From Ilyonectria destructans (taxonomy: Eukaryota; Ascomycota; Sordariomycetes; Hypocreales; Nectriaceae), in the NCBI GenBank assembly GCA_020740775.1, contig JAHEWK010000021.1:744001-808000 (forward strand): DNA of 64,000 nucleotides. The letters run 5' to 3'. Below the pieces are notes generated by a model. The model was given only the letters and a program-made list of their open reading frames with translations. It did not search any database and had not been told where the DNA came from. The translations under genes and the position numbers were made by a program. Within the stretch, counting starts at the first letter, position 1. Each line of letters opens with the position of its first letter. This document shows, piece after piece, positions 51,828-63,279 of this stretch.

Positions 51828-53188
51828 TCAGACCGCCACTCTTGCTTGAGCACTCATAACCGTTTCAGTTCCCTGGCCCTTCTCCCAATCGCCTTTCTTG
51901 AAGCCATCAGTCCTGGCAGCCATAGCCCTCCTCAAAGCCCACTCCTTGAATGATGGGTACTCTGTGGCAGCTGCATCAGACGGCACAATCTTTCTGCCGA
52001 GAGGCTTCAACGGAACATTGTTATCAGGACGAGTGAAGTACGCCAGACTATATCGTGTCCATTTTGCTTGATTGCCAGGGGGGTTTGCCACTCGGTGAAT
52101 GGTGCTCTTGAGCTCACCATGCGACCATTTGACAAATGCATCGCCCAGGTTGAAGATAGCCATTCCAGGCTCGGGCTTGACGTACTTCCAGCCGGCCTGC
52201 TCTCCGGGGCCAACAATGTTCTCTGGAACGAAAATCTGGAGTCCACCCAGCACATTGAACAACACAGTCAGGGTGCCCCAGTCTGTACTATAGGCACATT
52301 AGCATAGGACAAAAGCAAATGTTTGGGGAGAGTTAGAAAACCGGAGAGCTATCTTAAGAGCTGTCAGGCAAGTGCTCGAGCCCTTGAGACAGCTCCCAGA
52401 CCCTCTGACTCCCATAACGGAAATCGGCATTTCGGTATGGGCAAGTTACATACTGTGGCTGCAGGTTGACGCTGGCATTCTCAGGCTTAGGTGGGCACTT
52501 CAACAGGCGAACATGGCTGCCGGAGTTGTTGCTGTGACTGTGCAGGTTTGGTAAGAAATCCTTACTCTCTGGTCCAACCCCAAGAATGGCAGAGAAGATC
52601 AACAGGAATCTGTCTGTTACAGCTTTTCCAAGATCAATGAACTCTTGAAGTTGCGCCATCTTGTTGCTAATAACCTCGTTGTAAACAGCGCGCGAGTGGC
52701 CATCGCCCTCGATATCTCCGCAGCCGATCCAGTATTGTTCGTTGTTGTCGGGAGTTCCTTCTTTGTCTACGACGGAGGCTCCTAATCCCTTGTACCTTCG
52801 AGACTACTTAGTTCTTGCTCTATAGCAGTGAGTGTAGTACTGCTGATGATTCAACTCACCCAAGTAAAGTGTCACCGTGTTTGAGAAAGCTATCAGCGAG
52901 CTTTGTCTCCGCAGGTAGATCAAAGGTCTCTTCAGCCAAAACAAACATGTTGCTTGCGGCGGCCAGGAATCGTTGGCCAATTTCGGATTCTCTGAGATCA
53001 ACGCGGAAAAATCCAATGTCTCTGGCGGACTTGATGACCTTGGAGATCTCATCGATATCCCCGTCTAGAATCTTCTGGTGGGAGATGTTAGAGATGCGTG
53101 CCATTGGCAAATCTTCAGGGAATGCTGGTCTTCCACCGAGGCCCTCGAAGGCATTGGGGGCTGAGTCGGCATTAAGGGATCCCATCAT
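51828..53188 (-). CDS. 2-oxoglutarate/Fe(II)-dependent oxygenase, isopenicillin-N-synthase-like
   Basis: Three exons (53188-52860, 52795-52454, 52287-51828) join to 376 aa. The N-terminal DIOX_N region includes ARDIGFFRVDL. The jelly-roll core has the iron triad: HTDWGTLT, created exactly across intron 2 (CA|T ACA GAC), and the distal His in STIHRVANPP. The 2OG-binding RYSLAYF follows with its Arg-x-Ser. This soluble enzyme class oxidises small molecules with O2 and 2-oxoglutarate, including fungal metabolites and nicotinate-type substrates. The substrate is unknown here. It is divergent from the SDR at 53755, so the two may act in one pathway. Intron 2 is long (166 nt). No defect is seen. 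Confidence 0.88.
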
Positions 53189-53754
53189 GAAACGTGGTAG
53201 ATGAAAAACTGTAATTGTGATGAAAAATGATGCAGCTAGGCAGCATTACTCTTTAGATCAGTAAGGGTCATTAAACTGCATTTATAAACAGATATATCGG
53301 TCGTTCGGCTGCTATGGTTTGAAATAACCTATGCATAAGCAAAGGAGTTCGCTTAGTCTTCAATGTGTATCTTTACCGAACGTGATACTGAACTAGATAA
53401 TGGGGCAGGGTTTCGGGTAGATATGTGGGGTCCATTCCTCCTTGTAGATCAGCCTAGAATTAGAAATTGTGACTCGGTAGGAATGTAGCCGAACGAATAA
53501 TTGCCGAACGAGTAATTGCCGAACGAGTAATTGCCGAACGAGCAATTGCCGAACGAACAATTGCCGAACGAACAATTGCCGAACTGTCCTTACGAACCTC
53601 GATGATGCAGAGCGCCGCGTTGGCTCGTGTTCGTTTTTTCTTGATCCTATTCAGTTCTGTTTACACAAAGACCCGGGCAACCTTCCAAAGGGCAGACAGA
53701 CTGCTCATATAGGAAAAGACAAAAACACTTTTTTAGCACTTTTTACTTCACACC
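53189..53754. promoter_or_regulatory. Bidirectional promoter region between the 2OG oxygenase and SDR genes
   Basis: 566 bp separating two divergent start codons; contains the 15-bp repeat array at 53488-53580. Confidence 0.55.
53488..53580. repeat. Six tandem 15-bp repeats in the shared promoter
   Basis: Units follow GCCGAACGARTAATT or GCCGAACGARCAATT, six complete (53488-53577) plus the start of a seventh. Two variable positions differ between units. It could be an array of regulator sites or a simple minisatellite. Confidence 0.9.
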
Positions 53755-54804
53755 ATGTCTTCACTAGATGCATCAAAGCTTTTTTCCGTCGATGACCTTG
53801 TTGCGGTCGTAACTGGTGGTGGAACGGGTATCGGATTGATGATCGCTCGAGCTCTTGAACACAATGGTGCCAAAGTCTATATTCTGGGTAGGCGTGAGGA
53901 GGTCCTGAAGACTGCAGCCAAGCAGAATGCAGTAAGTGTTCTCATGTCACCTTTCTAAAGAACCAGGGGTCTAACATTAACTTCTTTAGATCCACGGAAA
54001 TATAATACCTATCGTGGCGGATGTGACTGACAAAGCATCTCTGGATGCTGTCGTGTCTCAAATTAGCAAAGAGACGGGGTACATAAATCTTCTGGTCAAT
54101 AATGCTGGGACTCTCGGCCGCAGACACAACGCCATCTCCCGACCGCCACCTTTCAATAACCTCCCAGGCCAATTTGTCCACACAAGTGGCGAGGACGACC
54201 TTAGCACAGTCGACGGGATTCGCGACTTTCTTTGGAAAGACGAAGTCTCCGACTGGGACAATATATTACGGACGAATGTCAGCGGTGTTTGGTTCCCCAG
54301 TATTGCCTTCCTGGGCCTTCTTAACAAGGGCAATGAGAAGCAAAATGCTGTTCAAAAAAGTCAGATTGTGACAATTGGGAGCGTTGGGGCTTTCATCAGG
54401 ATTTTGGGTACATCTTTCAACTACAATCCCAGCAAGGCGGCTGCAAACCATCTTGCGAAGATGATGGCTACAAACTTCGTGCAGTGGGGGATAAGATCCG
54501 TATGTTGACATTCCCCCTTTCTCACAATCCTGAAAATGATATTAACAAATATTCCCAGAACGTTATTGCCCCAGGTGTTTTTCCATCCGAGATGTCAGTC
54601 GGCCAGGGAAAACTAGACGAGAACAACAGGAACCATATTCCCATGGCTATTCCCGTCGAGGAGATTCCTCTGGGCAAAGTAGGAGATGAAGAAGATATAG
54701 CAGCAGCGATCCTATTTTTGGCCGGCAAGGGGGGGAAGTATATGAATGGGAATGTTATAGTCACTGATGGTGGACGTCTTGGAAATGGCCCCGCAGTGTA
54801 TTGA
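53755..54804 (+). CDS. Short-chain dehydrogenase/reductase (classical SDR)
   Basis: Three exons (53755-53931, 53990-54499, 54559-54804) give 310 aa. Features: cofactor motif TGGGTGIG at about residue 21; ADVTD; LVNNAG; catalytic serine in TIGSVGAF; active-site YNPSK; and the C-terminal IAPGVFPSEM and VTDGG typical of 3-oxoacyl-reductase-like SDRs. It should be a cytosolic NAD(P)H-dependent carbonyl reductase or alcohol dehydrogenase of unknown substrate. An unusual insert of about 40 residues follows NNAG (RRHNAISRPPPF ... VDGIRDFLW), seen in a fungal subgroup. It is divergent from the 2OG oxygenase. A hAT element begins 13 bp after the stop codon, its target duplication 5 bp after it. Confidence 0.9.
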
Positions 54805-55525
54805 ACTTTTTTCGAAAGGGAATTGATAGAGACGCATGACACTTTTGATATAGACGTATGACTCTTATAGACGCATGACTTTCTAGGGCTATGATTCTTC
54901 CAAATTATATTTGTTAGTACACCTGGATTCTGCCGCCCACACCCTAAGTACCTTATCTTAAGCTCTCCGTATTTCGGCCTTAGCCACTAAACTGGCCATG
55001 ATAGCTTTAGGCGCGTAGACGTGTCCTTTTTCTTCGAATTGACAGCTTTTATCGCCTCCACAATATCCTCACCGTCACCAGCACTGTCTGGACGACATAT
55101 AGGGCCAGCGCCGCCCTCACATCAAATGACATCAAACAAATTAGCAAATAAATCAATTAAATAATGTCAAAAACTATATCAAACAAACAAATATGGATTC
55201 CTCGATTTGATATAACATTTTATATATTTGATAAGGATATATTGTGATTGTAGTGCCTTATAACCAGCGGGAGGCTACTGTGATGTCCTACCCGGGACCT
55301 TGATATGGTGTTCCAGTGGTGAAGCACCACGCCAATTGCAGAAAATCTTAGGTATGTATATTAAAAAGCTACATAACATAAGCAAGCTACATAATAGTGA
55401 ATAGAAGTACCTCTATGAGTGCAGCGCGTTGTATTCATTAGGTCAGAAACGTGTCTGGGGGAAATGTTTACTTCCTCTCCTCAACGAACGCGTTGCTATC
55501 GCTGGCTTATTGGCAACAAAGCACT

Positions 55526-55693
55526 ATGCCTCCTTCTCCCCCTTCCGCACTTTCGCTGCTTCGACCGCCGAGGAATCTAGCAAGCCAATTCGAATCGTCA
55601 TCGCAGACGGCATTGCCCGATCATCCTACAATTGTGGACCTCTGTGACGGTACAAGAGCACGAACGAGGTCGGGTGCGACTTGGGTAAAATGA
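55526..55693 (+). pseudogene. Possible N-terminal remnant of the hAT transposase
   Basis: A reading starting MPPSPPSALSLLRPP and ending RARTRSGATWVK resembles the Ser-rich start and the pre-BED-finger segment of other hAT proteins here (compare TKTRTSWVF). The catalytic core that should follow is missing. Confidence 0.35.
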
Positions 55694-55871
55694 TTGTTTA
55701 CAAGGAGAGAAAGAGATTCCTAAGGAAAGCTCTGACTTAAGCTATTTACACAAATTCATAAAGTGAGACTATTCATAAAGTATGAAAGTCACATGATCGT
55801 TCCCTCACAACCTCCCCCTCGTTGAGACTACATCAGCACCAAGCATTCCACAAAGGACCCAGGAGGACAGC

Positions 55872-56099
55872 GTGTTCACGCAATGGGTGAATAATAGGAC
55901 CGCGAGAACGACGGTAACAGGCAGTGAACTCGAGCGCTACTTGCGTTTGGAGCCGCAGGAAACTGATGATCCGATCGAGTGGTGGATAACGCACCAGAGC
56001 TCCTTTCCTGTGCTCAGCCAGATGGCTCTTGACATTCTTGCTATACCGGCAATGGCAACTGACTGTGAGAGGAGTTTCAGCCTTGCAAAGCTGACTTTA
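55872..56099 (+). pseudogene. hAT transposase dimerisation domain, 5' part before the MULE insertion
   Basis: The reading LERYLRLEP ... IEWWITHQSSFP ... MALDILAIPAMATDCERSFS is the hAT C-terminal domain. It is cut at KLTL by the MULE, whose 9-bp target duplication is CTGACTTTA (56091-56099). The frame continues at 58906. Confidence 0.8.
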
Positions 56100-58905
56100 C
56101 GGAATGGCTCCGGACAGACAGGTCGGGACAGACAAGTGACAGGGATTAACACGCTAAGCAAGGATTAAAACACGCCGTCTCTACCTCCGTACACCAGTAT
56201 CTGAATAGGAAAAGGTACTCTTAAATCCCCTGCCAGACGCGTCGCGTCGAGAACCTCCTCAGAATTGCGTCCTTGACTTGAATAAAGCTCAGGAGCATCA
56301 GGTCGAAGAGAAAGCAAGTCCAATAGAGGCCCAGTACCGCGACACCCTCCCTAATGACGTCCGCTCTGTATTCGACAAGGCCATCGAGGCTCTTCCCCGA
56401 GAACATCTGCGCGCTCCTGTTACTGATGACGAAGTGAACAGCCCTGAGGATGCACTTCGATAGTTCCAAGACTATGCTTTTACCCAAGGTTTCGCTCTCG
56501 TCACTACCAGCAAAGTACGCGACCGTCTCCGAGTAGGCTGTATCTACTATAATAAAAAGATACAAAATACTCGGAAGTTATTGGATACTATTACAGAAGG
56601 AGGAGATCGAAAAAAGGAACTTATATATATCAAGACGAAGGAGTATCCCTACAGTCTTTATATATTCTTTAAAACTATCCAGAGTGGTTATAAAGAGGTA
56701 GAAGAACGTAAAGGCTGGGTCGTCGGTATCACTTACAGCTACCATATGCACCCGCCACTTCTCAATCCCTTTCATTACGCCTGCCACCGATCCCGTATTC
56801 CAGGGAAGGCTGATGCCGTCGAGCTGGCCCTGGCACACCGAGCTGCCGGCTTAGCAGCCTCCGAGTCGACCCGAATTCTTAACCAATATGGTCTAGGCAA
56901 TTGCCTTTCCGCAAAAGAGTTCTACAATCTGAGTCGGTCTGAAGGGAGCCGCAGTAGCCAAGAGGTGCTTAATCTCTTGCTTACTTGCTTGGAGTTCGAG
57001 GACTTCCGCATTTGTTGCTTCTTTAAATACCTTCTCGACGATCAAGGACGACGGACGGTGCGGATACTCGAGTACCTCTTCTTCTGTTCTTTAGAGCAGA
57101 TCTGCCTTGGTAGAAGATTCGTCAGCGGAGTCCTTATGTATACCAATACGATGTTTAATACAAATTGCCTCCACCTGCCCCTCTCTGTTATAATTGGCAT
57201 CATAAACACAGGCAAGATATTTCCCCTTGCTTTTGCCTTTATAACATCCGAATCAGCCGAGGCATTCGAATTTGTCAATACATAATTAGCAGAACTCGTC
57301 TGGTATAATTGTCCACCACCGCAGGTCGTCCTCGGAGATCAAAGTAAAGGGCTTACTGCTGCAATGGCAGCATATCAAGGGGGACCTAATCAAGGGCATC
57401 AGGCCAGAAACGGGCAGATCTTGCAGCTCTGTGAATGGCATATCGCATAGAACTTCAAGAAGCGTTTGCTGGACTCAGGCAACTATACAAAGGAATAAAG
57501 GAAGGAACTCTCTAGGCTCGTTTGGGATTACATTCAATCCCGTAATAAAACTCAGCTCGAAGAACGCCAGGGGAAGCTGCTTGCAGAATTACGGGAGCCG
57601 GAACGCCTCTATCTCAAGAACAATTGGCAATCCAAGGAGCACCAATTCGTTCGGGCTTACACACGAAATTATCCGAACCTTGGATGTAACAGCACCCAGC
57701 GAAACGAGAGTTACTATGTCGTGGTAAAACAGTCCCTCAACAGGCAGCTCCCCCTGCAGACGTCTTGTCAAAAACTAGCCAAAAGTCTGAAGAAGTTGGC
57801 TCAGAGAATCAACAGTAAGGAGGATCGGAGCAGGGCAGATATCTTAAGGCTATTAGATCGCGCTGCATTTCGCCCTCTAATTGGGAGAGTTCCGCACTAT
57901 ACCCTCAGTATACTTGCTCCCGAATGGGAGGCAGCAAAGGCCTTGAGATGGCGGCAAAACAGCGAACTGGAGAAAGAGCGTAAGGCTTTAAGCGCCCTCA
58001 GCAAGCCAGGATGCCCTTTTGCCTACGACCTTTCACTCAGATACAGCTTATTATATCGACACTGGCTATACGAGGCTGTTGTCAAGTCTTGGCCTATCCC
58101 GCTCAGTCTCCTTCATCCACGCTGGTTGCTCGACGGTCCTCCGGTCGTTCGAAATTGGGCCATGTCCTATGAAGAGCAGACCGCCACCGAAGACGACGAG
58201 AACCTGGGGGACCGTTACCGAGATGGGGGCAGAAACATGATTCTTCGATCAGCATTGGAGGTGGTTCAAGTACAGGAGGGCTTCACTGGACAACAAGCGG
58301 AGGAATTTTCGAGACTTTTCCGTTTACAGAATGACCGTCTCATGGCAAATTTCTGGAAGCAGATAGAGTCAAGAACCCATCTACCTCCAAGACTGCCTGA
58401 AGAGTTGGGTCGGTCAGGTCTGAAGGAATACAAGTCCCATGGCAGCACGAAAAGACGTTCCATGACTGGCTATGAGGCCGCAGAGCAGGCTGCTGCTCGA
58501 GCGGATCGCGCGAAATCGGCACAAGTCGACAACCTTCCCGATCAGTCTCTGGCCCCTCGTTCTCCCATCACAACGCCGCCCATCCAGGAAACGAAACGGA
58601 CGCGAAAACCCACAGCAAAGGCCACAGAAATGGCGGAGGCTGCTGCTGGACGCATCAGGAAGAGAGTGAGAGAGGATAGTGACATGGAGACATCGAAGCC
58701 TCAAAGGAAGGGGAAGGCTTCCAAGGACGATGAAACTCAGGTGGAATTACAGCCACAGCCAACCCAAGGATGTATATTGGTAGACCCCAACTCGCAGGTT
58801 ATTCCTGATCAGACCTTAGTGTAGAGACGGCGTGTTTTAATCCTTGCTTAGCGTGTTAATCCCTGTCACTTGTCTGTCCCGACCTGTCTGTCCGGAGCCA
58901 TTCCG
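56100..58905 (+). mobile_element. Mutator-like element (MULE) with 85-bp perfect TIRs and 9-bp target duplication
   Basis: The TIRs (56100-56184 and 58821-58905) begin CGGAATGGCTCCGGACAGAC and agree at all 85 positions by eye. The target duplication CTGACTTTA occurs at 56091-56099 and 58906-58914. Long TIRs plus a 9-bp duplication define Mutator-type insertion. Total 2806 bp, one transposase frame inside. Confidence 0.95.
56185..58824 (+). pseudogene. MULE transposase with four in-frame stops, all at Gln positions
   Basis: A single frame runs from about 56209 to the stop at 58822-58824. Between 56278 and 58824 it is interrupted by only four codons: TAG 56461, TAA 57283, TAG 57448 and TAA 57496. 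All four fall where Gln is expected (for example ALR-stop-FQDYAF, EWHIA-stop-NFKKR, YTKE-stop-RKELS). Domains: FAR1-like start (DYAFTQGFALVTT ... YNKK), the MULE core (NTMFNTNCLHLPL, then VVLGDQSKGLTAAM with a catalytic Asp, and LCEWHIA), and a basic C-terminal region with KRTRKPTAKATEM. The AT-hook/SWIM zinc part is not obvious. No in-frame ATG was found at the start. Near-intact but inactivated. Confidence 0.85.
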
Positions 58906-58914
58906 CTGACTTTA

Positions 58915-59066
58915 ACCTCTCAGAGGCTATCAATGAGCGCGGCGATATTGGAGGCATTACAGTGCCTCAAGAACTGGATTAGACATGGTGCTGTGAGCCT
59001 GGGACCTGCCGCTTGTGATGGGCGGCTGCAACAGGGTCGTCATGGCGATGCACGACGTTATGAATA
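58915..59066 (+). pseudogene. hAT transposase dimerisation domain, 3' part after the MULE insertion
   Basis: Continuing from LAKLTL, the frame reads TSQRLSMSAAILEALQCLKN then WIRHGAVS, the last helix of the hAT domain, and stops at 59064-59066. Confidence 0.8.
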
Positions 59067-59553
59067 GTCTTCAGATTTGAAATGTTTTATCAAATATTCC
59101 AAACAAACAAATATGACTGGAAAAATCATCAAATACATCAAATTCGACCTCGGATTCGATTTGTTTGATTTGAAGGCAGCGCTATTAGGGCTTCGCCGGC
59201 CGCAAAGTTCTAGCCCCAATACGCCACGGTACAGAGCACTGGGGAGAAGAATACAGTCGTGTTAAGAAAGCTGGTCACACCGCCTTTGTCAGAAAGTATT
59301 TTTGGGTCAGAGCTGGGACTGGCTAATAGGGTGTTGTAAAAGTCATGCGTCTCTAAGAGTCATGAGTCTGTATCAAAAGCGTCATGCGTCTCTATCAATT
59401 CCCTTTCGAAATAGCAAGAGCAGAATCAAAGGTTGGGGTTATGGTATGTATAATGCAATGTAACAACTAAACTTAGACTATGAAAGACTTACTCTACTGT
59501 TTCTTTAGAACTAACCATCTCCGCTCCCGCTCCGTTCATTTGTGCATCCGCGA

Positions 59554-60204
59554 TCAAAAATCACCCTCAATATCCAACACCTCTGTCAGAAATCGCGACA
59601 GTGCTTGCGCTGTCATCTTCGTCGCAGGAACTCGGTGGAAGCCTGAGCCCGTATATACAATAACTCTATCATCAGAGTCCTCGCATCTCCTCACCAAGCG
59701 GAAGCAGCGTTCTTCTGCCACGACCGGGTCGGTAGAACTGATGAAGTGAAGTATTGGCGTCTTGATCTTCTGGGCGTAGTATTTCTGCAAGCGCGCATCG
59801 TCCTCGTGGTAGCCACTATATGAGACGACTAGCTGGAGTGGGCCATGGGAAGTTGTAAGATTCGAAGGACGTGCGAGCCTTGGTCTTTCCAGAAACGCGG
59901 CAATCAACGAACCAACGCTGCCGCCTTGGGAGAAACCGACGATGCCGTTAAAGGGGCCTTCCTTATCCAGGATGTTCGATAAATAGCTAAGTGTTTCTTC
60001 GATATTTGTTGCAGTAGCGTCGTTGGGCCACCAAGCGTATGTTGGTTCATTCGAGGCTGTTGGAACTGACGGAAATGGAGCTGAGGGGTAAAAGAATTCC
60101 ACTTCTTCCCCAATGCTTTGTTCGAAGATATCTTTCAGAAACCGCGTCTCGGACTGCATGATTGCAGCCGACTGCTGGTACCCATGGAGACAGAGAAACT
60201 TCAT
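59554..60204 (-). CDS. FSH1-family serine hydrolase
   Basis: A 216-aa protein from the ATG at 60204 (MKFLCLHGYQQS), the usual start of the FSH1 family; a longer frame to 60270 is possible but lacks family similarity. It is an alpha/beta-hydrolase: nucleophile GFSQGGSVGS, Asp in ISSTDPVV, and His in SGFHRVP form a complete catalytic triad. The TYAWWPND loop before the nucleophile is also typical. Relatives include yeast FSH1-3 and hydrolases that release or trim products in fungal polyketide pathways. Single exon, no defects. Thirty bases of it recur at 4543-4572. It lies 143 bp from the 3' target duplication of the hAT element. Confidence 0.88.
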   Translation of the reverse strand: MKFLCLHGYQQSAAIMQSETRFLKDIFEQSIGEEVEFFYPSAPFPSVPTASNEPTYAWWPNDATATNIEETLSYLSNILDKEGPFNGIVGFSQGGSVGSLIAAFLERPRLARPSNLTTSHGPLQLVVSYSGYHEDDARLQKYYAQKIKTPILHFISSTDPVVAEERCFRLVRRCEDSDDRVIVYTGSGFHRVPATKMTAQALSRFLTEVLDIEGDF

Positions 60205-60749
60205 TTTTGCCCTCCTTACACACGAAACAGATTGTGGCAGGTGACAAGAAATACAATTCCGGTCGTACATGCCGTACTTTCGGCTATATTTATCTGCGCT
60301 TTTAACCCTACCTGAGATTCTCGGCTATTTTTGAGTGTATTTTTCAACTGTATTTCCGTTGTTAGTCTTAGATCGAAGACAATAGATGCTTCTTGCATTG
60401 CCGTCGGGATGTTCAGTAGCTTACAATCACACTCCAAGCACGTTACAAGGTATCGAATCCATTTCGGGTCCGACGCCCGCCACCCACCTTGGTGTTTCGG
60501 TAAGAATTTGACAGTGCAGGGATATAACGGGTTCGGCAATTGTTGTTTCATAATCCTCTAAGTGATATGAAAGCGGAGGGATTACTGTATAAACTCGGTA
60601 AATTGGCATAAAATTTCTCCCTCACTTGACGTAGCTTATCGGCTTATCGGATAGGATATGGCTGGAATCAGTGTGGCTAGGATATAGTGGCGTGCATTCC
60701 TGAATAATTTTGTCGGGGGCTTACAGCCTGAGGGATTTGGGCAGATATA
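60205..60749. other. Upstream region of the FSH1-like gene
   Basis: No gene recognised; it should contain the hydrolase promoter. A short CTTATCGG direct repeat occurs at about 60637-60654. Confidence 0.4.
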
Positions 60750-61050
60750 CGGAGGGCCCTTTCAAAAGTCTTGTCCAACGCTAAATGCGCCACATCCCTC
60801 AATCCTTGTCGGCTACCTGAGGTACAAGGTGCAGAACCCAGCCACAGTAGGTTAGCAGCTATATCCCCTACAGCTTTAGGGGCTTTAGGGGGACCACCAT
60901 GTCACACAGTGAGTGCAAGCTGCTATAAAATTAGCAGCCTTTAGTGGATAAGATCCCAGAGGAAGTACTTGACGTACTTGGCCCAGCCACAGCCGCCAGA
61001 TTTCCCATTTTGAACTAGCGCCAGGACAAGACTTTTGAAAGGGCCCTCCG
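60750..61050. mobile_element. 301-bp MITE with TA target duplication
   Basis: CGGAGGGCCCTTTCAAAAGT at the left end is matched by its inverse at the right end (TIR about 28 bp, continuing CTTGTCC). It is flanked by TA on both sides. Noncoding. The TIR core CAAAAGTCTTGTCC resembles that of the adjoining larger element (CAAAAGTCCTGTCC), so one transposase family may mobilise both. Confidence 0.85.
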
Positions 61051-61231
61051 TATACAGATGTCCGTTTCAAAAGTCCTGTCCCGCGCTAAGGATAGCGCTA
61101 AGGACTAAAAGAGTAGGGTACCTAGTAAATTCTATGAGCCGGCCTTCCGATATATCTCAGAGTCTATCTGACCCTCCTTATATTTATTTCCACCTTCTAA
61201 GTTAATAATTTTCTATATATAATGAGAAATA

Positions 61232-61659
61232 ACGTGTATGATAAGCATGCCGGTCAAATAAGTATACCGGTCACTTATATTTTATACCTTAAATCGTAAT
61301 TTTTAAAAATTTCTTAAAAACCAGAACTAAGCCTAAAATTGCTAAAACTTAGAATATATGTTAATTATATAATACATTATATAAAAGCTTTTTATAAAAT
61401 TTTGCTTATTTTTATTTATAAAGTTATTAAGAAAAAGCCTATTCGCACTGTGTATCTTCATATTTTTATATATAATAAGCTAATTAAAATTTTAAGAAAA
61501 ATACTATACTATTTTCTTTTTTTTTAAATATCTAAAAATGATTTTTTTATATTTTTAATAGTTATATATCCCGTTTTTGAAAAATTGATATTGTTACTTT
61601 TAGCTGTACAGTATAAGTGTCCGGCAAGCTTATTTGACTGGCATGCTTATCACATACGT
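61232..61659 (+). mobile_element. Tc1/mariner-type MITE, uninterrupted copy
   Basis: A 428-bp copy of the MITE found nested at 11035-11891, with TA at 61230-61231 and 61660-61661. It gives the empty-site sequence for the nested pair. Confidence 0.88.
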
Positions 61660-61796
61660 TATATTTGATCTAAGCCTTAATTTAGTCTTACTGGAGGTTA
61701 TTATAAGCAGCTTTCTAAGCCCTGACTGTATTATGTTTTGATTTTAGGACTCCTTTTCTTATAGTCTGTCTCTTTATCTATAGCTAAGTGTTACAG

Positions 61797-63274
61797 GCTG
61801 AAGCCTTAGTAAGGGTTCTAGCTGTGCCTGTAATGGCTGTGCTAGACCGCTGTACCAGAAGGCAAAAGATCGGTCAATAACTGCTATTGCGGCAATTACT
61901 GAGGCGCACACACTGCTATATAAGCCCTCGCTGCTACGGGTGAACCAGGCCGTAACAGTGCCGGAATCCGGCCCTCGCCGGGGTTCCACTGAGACCCCAG
62001 CGATTTCCCTCGGACCGGGATTTAGCCAAGCTTAGTGCTCTCACGAGCATACTCCTTTCTTAGCTGCTAGGGGCTAAGGACTTCCCTTCTTCCTTCCTGC
62101 TCTTTAGCTTTAGATAGACAATCCTACGACAATGGCCTGTTGAACAAACTCCTGTCCAGCCCTTCACACTAAGCTAGCTTAATAGTGTTAATGTCTGGGG
62201 AATTAAGATACTATAGTAGTCACTTAATACTATTTATATTATAGCAGCGCTGTTAAATATAGTAGTTATAGATAGAAGCTTTATCTCCTTCTTTTATTAT
62301 TAGACTAGCTTTAGGCTTAGAAGTTAATATAAATAAAGGTATTATATACTGTTAGAAAGCTTCTATTTTTTCTATATTACAGATTTAAGTTCCTTATTTA
62401 TTTCTGTAATAGCTTTATCAGCTAACTATTTCTTAATTGCAGTCTCTAGAGTCTAGCAGTAGCAAGGGCCTTTCTTATTTTAAGAAAAGGCGCCTTAAAA
62501 TATAAATTTAGATGTTCCTTTCTATCACTTATAGATATAACTTTATAGAAGGACTTTATCAGACTTTTATTAGAGATAATAGCTACTATAGCAATAAAAT
62601 AAGATAATAGAAGTCTTATAAGACTAAATGACATTCTTCTAGTCCTTGAAAGTCCAGTCTTTATATTATAAATACTATATAAGGCGTTTCTTTCTTATCT
62701 TCTTAGTTACCTTAAGCTTTCTCATTAGCTTAATCTTGCAGAATCTAGCTTTCTAGAAGATTCACCACATAGTAACAGCTGAAATCTCAATGCCATTAAC
62801 ACTAAAGGCACTAGCAATATCAGCATAGGTCTTTTCCCTCCTAAATTAATCCTAGCATACTTTAATAAAAATATCTTTAATAATCTTATTTATTTACTTT
62901 ATAGAGTGCCTTAGGCGGCTTATATTATAAAGGAACTTATTATAGATTATAAGAGGTTAATAATTAAGGTTAAATCCTCATTTAATTACATAGGTGTAGA
63001 TGCAGTTAATCTAATAAGATGAGATTCTAGTAATTTCTGCGATTTCTATAGATATTTTCCTGCTAAGAGAGCTTTTTAGCATAATGACTAGAGCCTAAGT
63101 TGCGATATCTATATTAGGAGGTGTTACGGCTCGTGCAGTGTCACAGCGGACCGAGCCCTATAGTAGCTGTTATCTGTACCTGTAATTGCAAGCATTGTGA
63201 TTATAGACTTACCTTTTGGCCAGATGGGCTACTAGGTGTAATACGAAGTGCAGATCGTTACAGGAGGCATCTTA
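61797..63274. other. AT-rich interior without an intact gene
   Basis: Dense stops in all frames. No protein of recognisable family could be read with confidence on either strand. Confidence 0.45.
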
Positions 63275-63279
63275 CAGTT

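Larger units (their letters stand above)
54818..59403 (+). mobile_element. hAT element with 8-bp target duplication, interrupted by a MULE
   Basis: Ends GGGAATTGATAGAGACGCAT and inverse, with three spaced CATGAC repeats on each side. The 8-bp target duplication TTTCGAAA flanks it (54810-54817, 59404-59411). Without the MULE it is about 1.77 kb and carries only remnants of its transposase. The TIRs resemble those of the 866-bp element at 50569. Confidence 0.9.

Noticed and set aside
56185..58824. Alternative genetic code (TAR = Gln) in the MULE
   Set aside because: Normal CAA and CAG codons are abundant in the same frame and host genes use TAA/TAG as stops, so mutation is simpler.
61339..61527. 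62-residue frame inside the MITE
   Set aside because: AT-rich chance frame; the MITE copies do not conserve it.
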